A program made the position numbers and the translations under genes. Positions 22,801 to 34,900 of a DNA stretch of 64,000 bases are shown here, piece after piece. Source of the DNA: Ceriagrion tenellum (Eukaryota > Arthropoda > Insecta > Odonata > Coenagrionidae); the NCBI GenBank assembly GCA_963169105.1, contig OY720636.1:65522123-65586122 (forward strand). The letters run 5' to 3'. The notes beneath the pieces were generated by a model. That model made no database searches and was not told the DNA's origin. It saw nothing but the letters and a program-made list of their open reading frames with translations. The first letter of the stretch is position 1; every line of letters begins with the position of its first letter.

Positions 22801-23464
22801 TGATGAGCAAATAATATTTCTGCATGTGGTGAACTGTTGACGTGTTTTTTCCCAGTTCAACTGCGCTTATAAAGTTCCACAAAAATAAATACTGAAGGGC
22901 AGGATATTAGTATTTGACATTTTTTGTGAAACAACCCATAATTTCCATCGCCTTGTTTTAAAGGATATTTCTCCACCCTCCCACTCCGTCCCCTTGTCAC
23001 GTTTGATCACTAAATTCCACTTCAAATATTACGGACGATTGTAACCCCTTGCGATTTACCTGCACTATCGCTCCTTCCACTCGCTGGAGCTCGAAAATGG
23101 CGTATTTCATTGCCTTCTGTCGTGTTAATCGACCGTAATTCATGTATTTTTTTTATCTCGCGCGACGTCCCAATCCTTGAACCCTCTATATCATCCAGTG
23201 TCAGAGATTACCCCCATTTCCCCTTTCAGGGGGTGACTGTGGTGTGCCTATCTTTACTCGTCTCTTGGGTTGTGTGTCTCTGGTCCTTGAAAACTGCTCC
23301 CAAAGTCTGGCCTCTACCACATCTACTCTAAAATTCCTCGGAAGACCAATTTGTTTCATCCTCTACGTAATTTGGTACGCCTTTTGCAGTTCCTCGGCTA
23401 TTTTCTTGATGAGTTTAAATGTGTCGATGCGTGGAAAATCAAGTTAAAATGGATATCGTCATCA

Positions 23465-23905
23465 TTTGTTGTTCAATCCTAAGATTGGTTAACTGCAGCC
23501 TTCCATCCTTCCTTATCTAATGCTAGTTCCCTTACCTTCTGGTATCACTTCCTATGCACTTTCCTCTTTATTTGTTCCATGAACTTATTCCTGGGTCTTC
23601 CTCTGGGGATTTTTCCCTCTATCTTACCTACAGTTATGTTCTTCACACACCCATTATGTCTCAGAGTGTGTCCAACCCATCTTGTTCTTCTTTTCTCTGT
23701 GGTATTCCTAATGGTCCTCTCCTCTTCTACTCTTCTTTACACTTCATCGTTTCTTATTTTATCCGGCCATTTTATCTTCAGCATCCTACTCCAGCACCAG
23801 GTTTCGAAGGCTTCTCGTCTTTTTTGGTCAGCTTCTTCGATGGTCCATGCTTCTGATCCATAGAGTGCCACGCTGCACACGAATGTGAACGAACGTCGGT
23901 GCCAA
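23465..23905 (-). mobile_element. LINE family B, C-terminal coding fragment
   Basis: Inverted relative to the copy at 22285. The minus strand reads VALYGSEAWTIEEADQKR, KIKWPDKIRND, RWVGHTLRHNG and GRPRNKFMEQIKRK. Less damaged than the other two copies. Confidence 0.85.
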
Positions 23906-25023
23906 AAACCACCTTAACCCGGTTGGAAACCCGAGAGCTATACATTCTATGTTGGCCTATTTTTTGTAAAGATATTCCGTTCTTAAGGGAGCTGTATATC
24001 ACGGCTGAAATCGTTTCCGCACGCGTTTACGCGCTTTTATTTGACGACTCTTCTTTGATACTTAGAGTAAATCTGTTTTCGTAGGCCTCTGGAACAAGGT
24101 TTTATATTTACAATAAGTGTCGTAACTTTTCACTTTTTGCTTTCTTCATTACTATTTAGACCGCGGAAGAAACGAGAATTTGTCGAAAGTCAGGTGATTG
24201 CCTTGAGGGGTTCGGCGTATATTTCTTAAAATTCTTGTACTTAATGTATATGGGAATCCTTCGTCTCTATGTAGAATCATTAAAATGTCGAAAGTTGTGT
24301 ATAATAACGTCACTGTGAACATTCTCGTGAACCCTTGCAACACACTTTCAACTGTGTCCACAGTGGCGCTGTTGTTCAGGGCGGGGAATGGAGGGGAAGG
24401 CGAAGACCTCTCCTATGCTGCGGCAGAAGCCAGAACTAGGAGGGCGTTTTCGGCCGAGGTGTACAGCCCCCTTAACTATTCCCAGAGTTGCCTCAGCAGT
24501 TGAATCGATGCGCAGAATGTTATTTCTCCTAGACTTTCACAATCACTTCAGCCCCCCTAAGGCATGTATGTGCGTCCCTGCGGTTAAAAATCTCAAGGTT
24601 TTTTTCATGTGATGTCCACGCTGACCTTGTAAGCAGCGACGGCGAATTCATACGCCCGAATGACGCCAGTGCTTGTTGATTGGAATTCAGTTTGGTGCCG
24701 CGTTCAGCGGACTTTCAGCCTTTCACAGACTTGTTCGGCGAAATGTTTGTTGATAGTTACGCGTCGTTACGGGATTGGTCCTTTCCCTCCGCAACACAAG
24801 AGATGATGATGTAGGACGCCGTTGTTGGGATGGCCGTTGGAAAGGAAGAGCTTGGACCTAATTCTGAGGATTGGCCCTGGGCGAGAAATTTCGCCCTCGT
24901 TTGTTGTCCCTCACGACTGACCGATCACTTTGACCGGGCACCGAAATCGTACATTCCGACGGGTGGACCATTGATTGTTATCCAGAGTTAATTTCACCCG
25001 GAGGGGAAAGGTGGCGTACTTCT
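23906..25023. other. Trim9 intron or upstream flank; no supported exon
   Basis: I find no coding block with splice sites here. GC content rises at 24370-25020. Confidence 0.5.
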
Positions 25024-25545
25024 CCTGGGTATGACTGAACCACGCGCGGCCAATAGTGTGCGTTTTTCGTTTATCGTTGCGAAGAGCAGTCCTATCCTCC
25101 ATCTATCGCAATATTATGTGCTACTTTACTTATTAGCTTTAATTATTTATTTATGTGTTTTTTATGATATTTATGTAATTTATTTGCTGATATTATTATT
25201 AATATTCTTTTAGCGTATCCTCTAAACCACTCGCGGCCAATAGTGTACATTTTTCTTGTATCGCTGCTAAGAGCAGGCATTTCCTATCGCTGTGCATTAT
25301 GTATTTTGTTTATTAGTTTTAAATAATTATTTTATCTATATTTTTTATTAATTTATTTACCTATATTTTATTTATTTTCTTTCAGCCTAACCTCTCAACC
25401 ACGCACGGCTTAAGTTTATGTTTTTTCGTGTATCATTTCGAAGGGCTGCCCTTTCCTCTATCCATCGAAAGTTAATGTGTATTTCACTTATTAGTTTTAT
25501 TTACTCCTTTTATTTATTGGTTTTATTGGTATTTTTATTTCAAGG
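25024..25545 (+). repeat. Three-unit tandem repeat, period about 172-185 bp
   Basis: Units start near 25024, 25209 and 25381. Each opens with AACCAC(G/T)C(G/A)CGGC, followed by a T-rich half with TATTTATT words. The array lies about 230 bp upstream of a Trim9 exon. Confidence 0.8.
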
Positions 25546-25777
25546 ATTATTTTCTGAAACTTTTTATCACATCATGAAATCCGATTGCAATTTTTTTTGC
25601 TCGTATTTAGATTTCAGTGTATTATTTGTTATGTGGGAGACACGGCGTAACCATGATGTTATTAATTACCTGCTTGAAAGCCTGCCATTATCGTAGCTTT
25701 TTATGAGGAATGGTGTAAGTTATCGATTCGCGTTGTCTAACCATCCATTTTGTTTGTTCTTCTCCTCTCGATCCTAG

Positions 25778-25934
25778 ATTGGCTCCATGTTGATCAACAG
25801 AGTGGCCAACGTTGACATCACATGGCACAAGGAGATGGCCACGACGCCAAGGGCATCCCACGAGTTCGACCTCACCCTCGACGACAAGTCCGTCCTGCGA
25901 GCCATTGAGCAGCTCAACTTCATCCAGATGAAAC
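25778..25934 (+). CDS. Trim9: Trim9 exon: end of coiled coil / COS box
   Basis: The exon follows an acceptor (pyrimidine tract, then AG at 25776-25777) and ends at the donor GTAAGC at 25935. It starts in phase 0 and ends after one base of a codon. It encodes 52 residues with VANVDITWHKEM, EFDLTLDDKSV and AIEQLNFIQMK, matching the segment just before the FN3 domain in Trim9 proteins (COS box region, microtubule association in the family). The last base joins the next FN3 exon to give a proline after QMK. The sequence is markedly GC-rich against an AT-rich intron background. An upstream coding exon is required, because the reading frame has no credible start codon context here. Confidence 0.93.
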
Positions 25935-28900
25935 GTAAGCGAGCGTCGCCTAGCAACCGCGTCGTCTTTGTTTATCTCTATCTTCCGCGCGGCTGAAATC
26001 GAAAGCTATTTGCGGTGCACTGATCTGCGTTTGGGCCGTGTAACGATGACCAAGCTACCGTTACGATGGAATTCCTTTAACGACCTCACTTTTTTGCTTT
26101 TTTCGGAGAAAAACTAGGTGCAATTCAATCAGCACCGCCGCCCAAGTCTGTTGTAATCGATATTAAAGTGTAAACTATCTGAGTTGTCATGCCGCCGCCA
26201 CATTATAATAATTAACCGAGTTCTTATCCCTAATTGGGTCTCTTTCTTTTGATTGATGAGGTTCATAGCAGAGGAACAAATTCGTTGCTAAAATGTCCTC
26301 TTCAGTTTCTGTGATATGTAAAATTTTGAATATCGCTATTTCTAAAAATGTTCAAAGATTGATGCTAAATATTAAAATTCAAGACTGTTTAATATGTTTA
26401 TTAGTTGACTATAATAATACTTCTATTGCTATTTTTAAATAATTAACTGATTTTGAAATTTTATTTAATCATTTATTTTTTTTTTTTAAACGCAGAACAT
26501 ATTTTGCTGAGATTTAACATAAATATGACTAGAGGGGGGGGGGATATTTTGGCATAAAATAAAAAACTCTCGTATAGTTCGCGAAAATTTCTCTTCTGGG
26601 GGACTTGTTTGAACCTTTCGAGATGGAATCGGTCACGAGACTAAGGAGTGACGTGGCACAACAACAAAAAGCTCTAAATTTGGTGCGTTTAATTCAATAT
26701 GGTGGATGAGTTCTGAGCCCATCTGTTTGAGTTAATTTCGTCTCCAATGGGGATTTCATCTCGATCAAATATTTTGTGGCGAGGAAAACTCAAATTGAGA
26801 AGACGGCGGTAAATTTTTACGAGAGGTTCAAACGCATGAAATTTCCGAGCCGTTCATAGTTAGACCACGTGACTTCTTAGTAATGAGATCAGCATTATTC
26901 TGAGAACATGATTCATTCATATGAACCATATGAATGAATCATGTTCTCAGAATATTACTATTTTTCGTTGCAAGATGCGTAAGTGTATATAATTCGGAGC
27001 AACGAATTGATCGGTTGGGTATCGAAAGTTTTATGGGGTTAATATTGTAGCCATAAAATGGGGGACATTTTTGTGTAGTTCTGAAAGGAAGATATTCAAT
27101 AACCATGTGTACTTCCCCAGTTAATACCAAGCTAATGTAAATACTAGTAAATGAGAGTAAATGCCAAGTAAACGGACATATTGCTGCTGTTCAGGAGCTA
27201 CCTCATTCATATCATAGGTAAGAAACATGGCGCGCGAGCACGAGAACTGATTCACCATTGTGAAAGTAATAATTTGCCGTTCTCTCTTTTATCGTGCACG
27301 GGTAATTTAACACTTACTCACTGAAGGTTTTATTACAGTTTTAACTGCAGCTGTTACTTGGGAGTTTGCCCTTGAAAAACGTACTTCTCTTCGCCAGTTA
27401 GAGTTGTGGCCGCCGTGTAATATGTAAATGCTTGGGCTCGTCGTCTTCGTTAGGTTATAATTCGATACAAATGTATTGTAATTGAAGTGTGTGGTCTGAC
27501 AGAACGGTCGACGAAAGTATTGGTGGTGGTCTATGTTACTAAACTCTTGCAGGTGTTGCTTTTGTAATTCACTATGGTGTTGGTTAACTAGTTGGTATAT
27601 AATGGCGTGATATACTGTCGTAATATGCTATATTTGCACTTTCCTAACAGTAGTACTGCTAAGTTAATGCTTGTGGTGTAGATAATGGAGCTATACTTCA
27701 GTAAAGGCTGTCGCTTATAATCTTTTTATTTCTCTTCCCTCAAGCTGAGTTTTGTCTTTTTAATTGCATTGGTGAATGAAAACCCCAAAAAATGAAATAC
27801 AGTGTTCACTATTATTATTATTGTACTATCCTCGTAATTGGAGATGAAGTGAAATATTTTCAAGTACGTGTATCCAAATTTGTTGATCAATTCCCTGTTA
27901 AAAATTCTTTCAACCACTGAATACATTGAGGGAGATTGTATCAAAAAAAAATATGATTCGTAGAGTTAGCAGCGGATTTCTGGAATGAGTTTTTTTTATT
28001 TGTGAGTAAAGTTGAGTGTTTCATGTGTGACTTTCGTGTGCTAACTTTTTTTATACAATCAAAAGCAGCAAAATCGTACTTCATTCAAACCTAAAGTTTT
28101 AATTTTTCTGGCCCTGGTTTTGTCTAATTTGGTAATTTTTCAGTGGGCCATTTAACTGTCGCCATTTTTTTTGGTTTGGTGAACTTTAGCTGTCACGCTA
28201 CCCCTACGATAGATTACGTACATTCTACCGATAATCTTGTTAAAACCATGTACTTACATGGTCTTTTTGTTCATGTCTTTACAACTTCATTTTTGAAATC
28301 CAATTTCCCTATTAATAATTTTGTTCATTTTTATTGACGTTACAATGAGCACCGTAATATATAATATGAAACTGCTCTTTTATCGATTACAGTTTAGTAC
28401 GTAAATAGTCATTCTACATTTTAATATCTTTTTAATCGAAGTGTTAAATTGAAAATCTGGTATTATGTACGATGTAGGATGCAAGATTATTAATAAATTT
28501 GTGCGATTTTTCATGAAGTCCTTCCTTAAGTTTTTCCTCGCAATTGTTCGGACAAATTCCCGGTGGAGTTTTTCAAGTATTTAATTCAACTTCAGCCTCT
28601 CGTTTTAATTTCTCTCTTTCGTTTCCTGCCACCTTTCAGTTTTCGCGCTCTTGTTTGAAGTCTTGTTGAGATCTTGTCACCACCAAAGCAGTACTCTGTT
28701 AGTGTCATGTCCAACACGCATTCACTTGTACACACTCGGTATGCCCATTTATGGAATAATTTATCTTTTTCTGTGACCTTCTCAGCCCAAGCTATTGTAC
28801 TTTGGTTGAATTTGTGGCTTTTAAAAAAACCGAATCATACTGCAGGAGACGGAGGTATTTCGTTCCAGATTGGTGTGCTCGGGGACGATTCGTGAGAACT

Positions 28901-31900
28901 CATACCTTGAAATCTTCGTACTTCTCTAGCATCTACAGAAAATACTGGTTCTTAAACTGATGCAAACAAAATATTTGCAGAAATTATGCTCTCAGATTGC
29001 CCGTAAAGTTCTCGTACCTACATAATAAATTACTTGAATTTTGAATGGTGAACTAATTTCGATACCAAACATTTCAGTCCACTGGTAATCGAATGAATGG
29101 AGTCAATTGTAATATTTACGCGACTATGGTCGGTTGCAAGAACATATAGTTATGGTATCAATAGTTATGAGATCCATGAAGTTATGGAGCCCATGAAAAT
29201 ATTCAGGTTACAGGAGCACATCTACTAATACAATAACTTATTTACACATTGTTAATTGCTTCGAATTTTTAATGTAATCTTCTATCGCCTGGTTAAATTT
29301 AGGAATGTTTATCCTCTGTATAACTGCTAATGCACGTAAAAAATGGACAGTAAGAGTAAACAAACTGTTCATTCGTTTCCAAACAACTCTCCTTTTTAAG
29401 TAATTAAGTCTCTAAGCAGTTATGCACTTCCGCCATCTTGGCTTCATATGGAGCACCATAAGATGACGGTTCCAATTCAGTCCATAAGTTATGAAGCATA
29501 AACAAGTTATTTTTTATGAAAACAATTAACTTATCGAATGTTTGTAGAACGCTTACTGAATGGTTGCCATGGCTTATGGGTTCCATAACTCTTATTGAAT
29601 ACGTTAGTGTCGCTCTTGCAACTGGCCTCCTCAGCGTTACGGTCTATGTGCTAGAGTCAGCGAGGTGTAAAATTTGGCTAGAGGGGTAACTTACTCTAGA
29701 CTTATAGCCAGTTGCAGGAACGACACATATCTATTCTATAAAGTTATGGGACCCATAAGCCATGGAAACCATTAAATAAGCGTTGCAAAAACATTCGATA
29801 AATTTATTGGGTTCATAACTTATGGCATGGAGCTATGAGTTCCATAAGTAGCCAAGATGGCGGATGCGCAAAGCGGTTCGCTTGGAGACTTAATTACTTG
29901 ATAATAGAGTTGCTTTGAGACAAATGGCTAGTTTGTTTACTACTAATGACTAATTATTATGTGCATAAGGAATAATTCATAGGCTAAACTTTCATAAACT
30001 ATATCCGGCGGTAGAAGATTAGATCGAATATTCGAAGCTATTGACTATTGGTAAATAAGTTATAACTAGCATAGATGTTCCTGCAACCCGAATATTTTAT
30101 GAGATCTATAACTTTATGGATGTCATAACTATTGATTCCATAACTAAAAGTTCTTGCCACTGGCCATTAGTGGGGCTAAAACATATGGAATCTCGCCCCA
30201 AGCAATCAAATAAATATTAGAATCCCGAAATGGCACTTAGTTCTAACAATGTTACCAACTTTTTGACGGAATTCTCCGTCCAATCCACCTCAAATGTTCA
30301 AAAAAAATTGAACCAACTAATCACCCAATCGCTTGTACTGACACTGAGTGTGCATTTAAGTATGCGTGTTGTGATATGTCTATTCCATGTCTATTAGATT
30401 ACTCCGTAGTTTTTAAATGTGTGATAATTTGTGTGTTCCGGAAAAAAGTTTTCTTAGAACCCTTAAAAAAATTCAAGTATGTAACTTAATGAGTTTTTGT
30501 TTGTTGTGTGTGAGCTTCACCGACTTCTCTTTTTCTTTTTTCCCCTTCCTATCCCTCTAATTCCTTCTCCTTCCTCTTCCTTTGATCATTCTCCTACCCC
30601 CTCCCAACTATTCCTCTCCTCTTCCGACTCAAAGCTGCCAAAGATGGCGAGGAAAGGTTACCCGCAGGTACGTTGTCGCTCGCTTTCACAGAAACAAGTG
30701 TGCTTTTTGAGTCCTTGTGTGTGTTGTATATATGTCCTAGTGTGTGAGGTGGTTTGTGTTCACATTTTCACGGACGCAAGCGTCTTCCCTTGTCCCTTTG
30801 TGTTCCTTCTCTCTCCGACCTTTATCTTCCTCTCTCTTTCAGCTACTCGTTCATTCAATTTTAAAGACTCGGTTCCACTAACACTTTCTCTATCCCTGGT
30901 CAATGTATTGGTTAAATTGATGGGGGCGGGATGTACTTTTTGGAACTTTGGGTACATTTAGCGTGGCAAAAATATATCGCGTTGTGCTATTCCATGTATG
31001 CTCTTCATTCCAGATGGATTTCAGTGTCTGCGCGTCATTATCAAGATTCATTTACCTTTCTGCCGTTTATAATAACGCGTAGACTTTGCAATTGAGAGGT
31101 TCACGAAGAACCAAAATGAAATACTTCCTAGTGATTTCCATTCTCCATACTGAATAATCAATGGGTGGTGAACCGTTAAAATTTGTTGAATTAAAGCTTT
31201 ATTTGATCATTCTTGCTTTTTTAGTCCATACTTTACCCATGTTTCCTAGTTACTTCATCCATTTCTTTCTTTTCAATGTAGCTTATCATGGTGTTTCATG
31301 TATTTAAGTGAAATGAGTAAGTGAAGAAACATTTACTGTTCTTTGACATTCGTCGCTCACTAAGAACGTACAAAAAATATAATATAGTAATGGAGCTCAT
31401 ATATTACATATTAAATTCTTTTGAAAAAGTGGGAACATATTTAATGGAGAAAAAATAAGTTATCACACAATAATTCATGGAGTGAATATTTCTTATTGTT
31501 CATAGTCTATGAATAAAGATTGTGAAAATTTTTTTTTTCTAAAATAACTTTAAATTTGTCAGGTATTCTTTTCACGTTATGAAAATTATCTAGTGTCTGT
31601 ACCTGTAAATAACCGCTATGAACAAATTTCTTTATTAATTCTCAGACTGGTGAGCGTTTTGTTCATCACCGATTTGAAAATGGAGTAACTTTCAGCTTTA
31701 TAGTTCCCAAACTGTTGTTGAGTTGTCACTATATTTGTCACAGCACATAATACAAAACTTGATCGGAAATCAAACAAGGGTATTTGTTGGTGGAGCCGTG
31801 TCTAAAACTCCTTGTGTGCTTTTGATGTTTTTTGCCCGTCAAAATTTTCCATGTGTATGCTTATGAGTTGTTGATTGTTTTGCATTTGTATGCCCGATCC

Positions 31901-34900
31901 CTTGTCCTACCCCACAGATTGCCTTGCTTTATTTATGTTAGACTTAAGTATATTTATAGTTTACATTAACTTGCCACCCTCGAAGCCGCCAAAAGGGGTG
32001 TGTAACTGGGGGTGATGGGACACCGGCCCCGAAAGCTGTCGGTGGAAGAAAGAGAGGAATGCGAATGCGGAGTAGACAGACGTTTAGTTAAGATGTTTCC
32101 TTGTAGATATCTATCCACATCTGCCTTTTTTTGTGGTCGTGATTGGTGTGCGGATTAAGGGGATATGTTTCCTCATGTGCGTGACGGAATGTGATACTGT
32201 GACCCAAATGCTTTGTTTTCCGTGGGAGATTCAGGAAAAGTCGTCCACCTTGACCAGGACTGTCAGGTCAGTCAGGGTGATTTTTGGCCTGAATATAGAC
32301 AGTTCGGAGAGATGACTCGGGACTTTCTCCTGGAATAGATTAATGAAGAAGGCTCCTCATCGGTATTTCATTCGGTCGTATAGGTCTAGCTGGCCTCGGT
32401 TACATATATGCTGGGAAGTTTCACTTCCGAGATCAAAAACAAGTCTTTCTCATGAATAAGTGACATTTGTAGTTTTAGTTCCAGCTTAGAGCTTTATCAT
32501 TAGCGGCGTAAATGAAATGCTTCTCAGGAAGATATTTTTTGTGGAAAATATGAGTGGAAAACTACGAGAGGTGAAGACGTGGATGTTGGATCACACGCCA
32601 GATGGTCCATTCGTCAGTGTCGCCAATTATAACCGTGAAATATCACCAGAGTGGGAAAAAAAATATCACTTCCATTTTCCGGAGTTTGACGAAGAATGTC
32701 ATTCCATTGAGACAGTACACTAATTTTTTTTATTTTACATTTAGCTAATTTTTGCAAAGGTTTGCTGAAGTTTTCAGCGGTCGCATGTCGCATCGATGGA
32801 CCTGGTAGGCTGTTTAGAATGCCACTTTGTTATTAATCACTTCTTTATAATTCATTTCAATTAACATCCTCATTATTGCATTTTAATGCTCATGAATATT
32901 AATTCTCGCATATTTTTAATCAACATGACAATAGTAATTGATTTTAAAAATATGACCTAAAGGGTGTGATTCAGTTAACGTACATTTCAATGAATGATTT
33001 CTTGCGTACAGTAACGGTTATCATACTATGTACCTACTTTCATACTCATAGGCCTGAATACCTCTACAACCCATTTACCCTCAGAACTACTGTTTCCGTC
33101 AGAAGAACTCGGGCAGACCTAAACCTTCTCCACATACCCCAAGCCCGTACCAACCAATATCTAAATTCCTTCCCGATTATAGCATCCAAGTTTTGGAATT
33201 CATTACCCCCCCTCAATAAAATGCTCCTCCTCTCCGGAATCTTTTAAGAGGAAATTGTACGAATATTTAAAACAGTAGCACTGTTGTATTGAAATGTAAG
33301 AATCTTTGTGTTGATTAATTTCTTTTTTGTTAGAACCTTTGTTTTCAATTGCTCTTGTGTTTATGCTATGCTTATTTCATAATTATTGTATTTTGAGCAG
33401 AATGTTTTCTGTACTTATGTTTTTTTTTTCTTTTTTGCTCTTATGGGTTTCCCAGAGCATCAATAAACCATTCATTCATTCTATCGTAATTGCTACCGTG
33501 TGGATGCGTCCAGCTGAGGTGAGATCAAGGCGTCAAATGTTTTTGCTCCAAGCTTATGCTTGTGAGTGTCGTATTCTTTTCCCTACATTTGCCTGTAAAA
33601 ATACGACGAGAATACGTGAATTAACCTAGTGGGGGACATATATTTTTCTGGTACGTGCATTGTAATAGTACATTATAACATAGGTAATAATGATGTAAAC
33701 ATTTACTTCTCTTCTAATTAATGTTCAACCTTAAAACGTTAGGTACTAGGTATTATTTTTATATAAATATATCGTGTGGCATCTCGTATTTCCAACATAT
33801 AGTTCTGCGGGGCAAATCCCGCAGTTTGAATAATCATTAATAATTTCATTTGCTACAACTTTTGTAATACACATCCTGTAAGCCATGCCATTTTTCCGAG
33901 AGCTTCAAACTGTGACTAATAGAGAATTTCAAGATAAAATAAGAAGTGGAAGTACTTCTTGTGTAACATTCCTATATATGACTTTTGTGTACCAGAGACG
34001 AGGAATACTTGTGGAGTATTCCGTTTCAGTTATCGGCGCTAGACTTCTACTTTAAACTAATCATATCGGTATTTGGATCAAAATCTTGTTTTCTGAAGTT
34101 GAATGAATTTCTCTTTTTTAGATATGAGCTCAAATTTTCGTACGAATTAGTCCATAAGATATGATTGTCATTTTTTTAAATGGGTTTATTCAGCTATCCT
34201 GGTTGTAGAACGTAATTGGTGGACGAAAATAGATAATCGCTGTGGAATCAGAGTAAATGGCCGTATTTCAAAAATTGTCATTTTTACCTTTACATTACAT
34301 ACATTTTTACATACATCGCTAAAACGCTCATTTTTAATTGATAGATTGCTGTGTAAGTGAAATCAGTTTTAATCCGTTTCCTGATTGATATTCTTTTTTC
34401 ATTCCCGTCGTACCATGTACCCTGTCAGGGCTTTCGTGTATTACTGACTACAAAGAGTTCTCCGCCCCATCGACAGGGGCGCTGGGGAGGGGAACCGTTC
34501 CAATAAACGTGCACAAAATAAACAGTCGGTTCCGACCCGCGTGCGCGCGCATGAAATTCCTTTGTTTCACCGTCGTCGTTCATTTCACGCGTCGACAGGT
34601 TGATTTCGCTTTTTGTTCGGTGGGCCTCGCGCGGAAATTTGACATTCGCCGTCCGTCGGAATAGGTTGTTCGTCACAGTGTGACGTTGCCGCCTCCAAAG
34701 GTTTTTGACCTTTTTATCCCTGTACACCCTAGACATGATTTTGGCAGAAGTTGGAAAATCCTCCAACGATTTTCTTTAACGTCAACTCAGTTCCTGAGCC
34801 ACGCTCAGGTTTTGGCATCGCCATGATCTCCGTTTACTCGTCACAAAACTTACATGTATTGGTGTAGTTTTTGAATTTGCATTTATTTTGTGATATTTCG

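Noticed and set aside
30497..30961. 154-codon plus frame around the microexon
   Set aside because: Most of it is the pyrimidine tract and intron; only the 24-33 nt between splice-like signals is plausible coding sequence.
34425..34766. 113-codon minus-strand frame in a GC-rich block
   Set aside because: No recognisable motif or exon borders; GC-rich DNA gives long chance frames. Kept only as part of the intron description.
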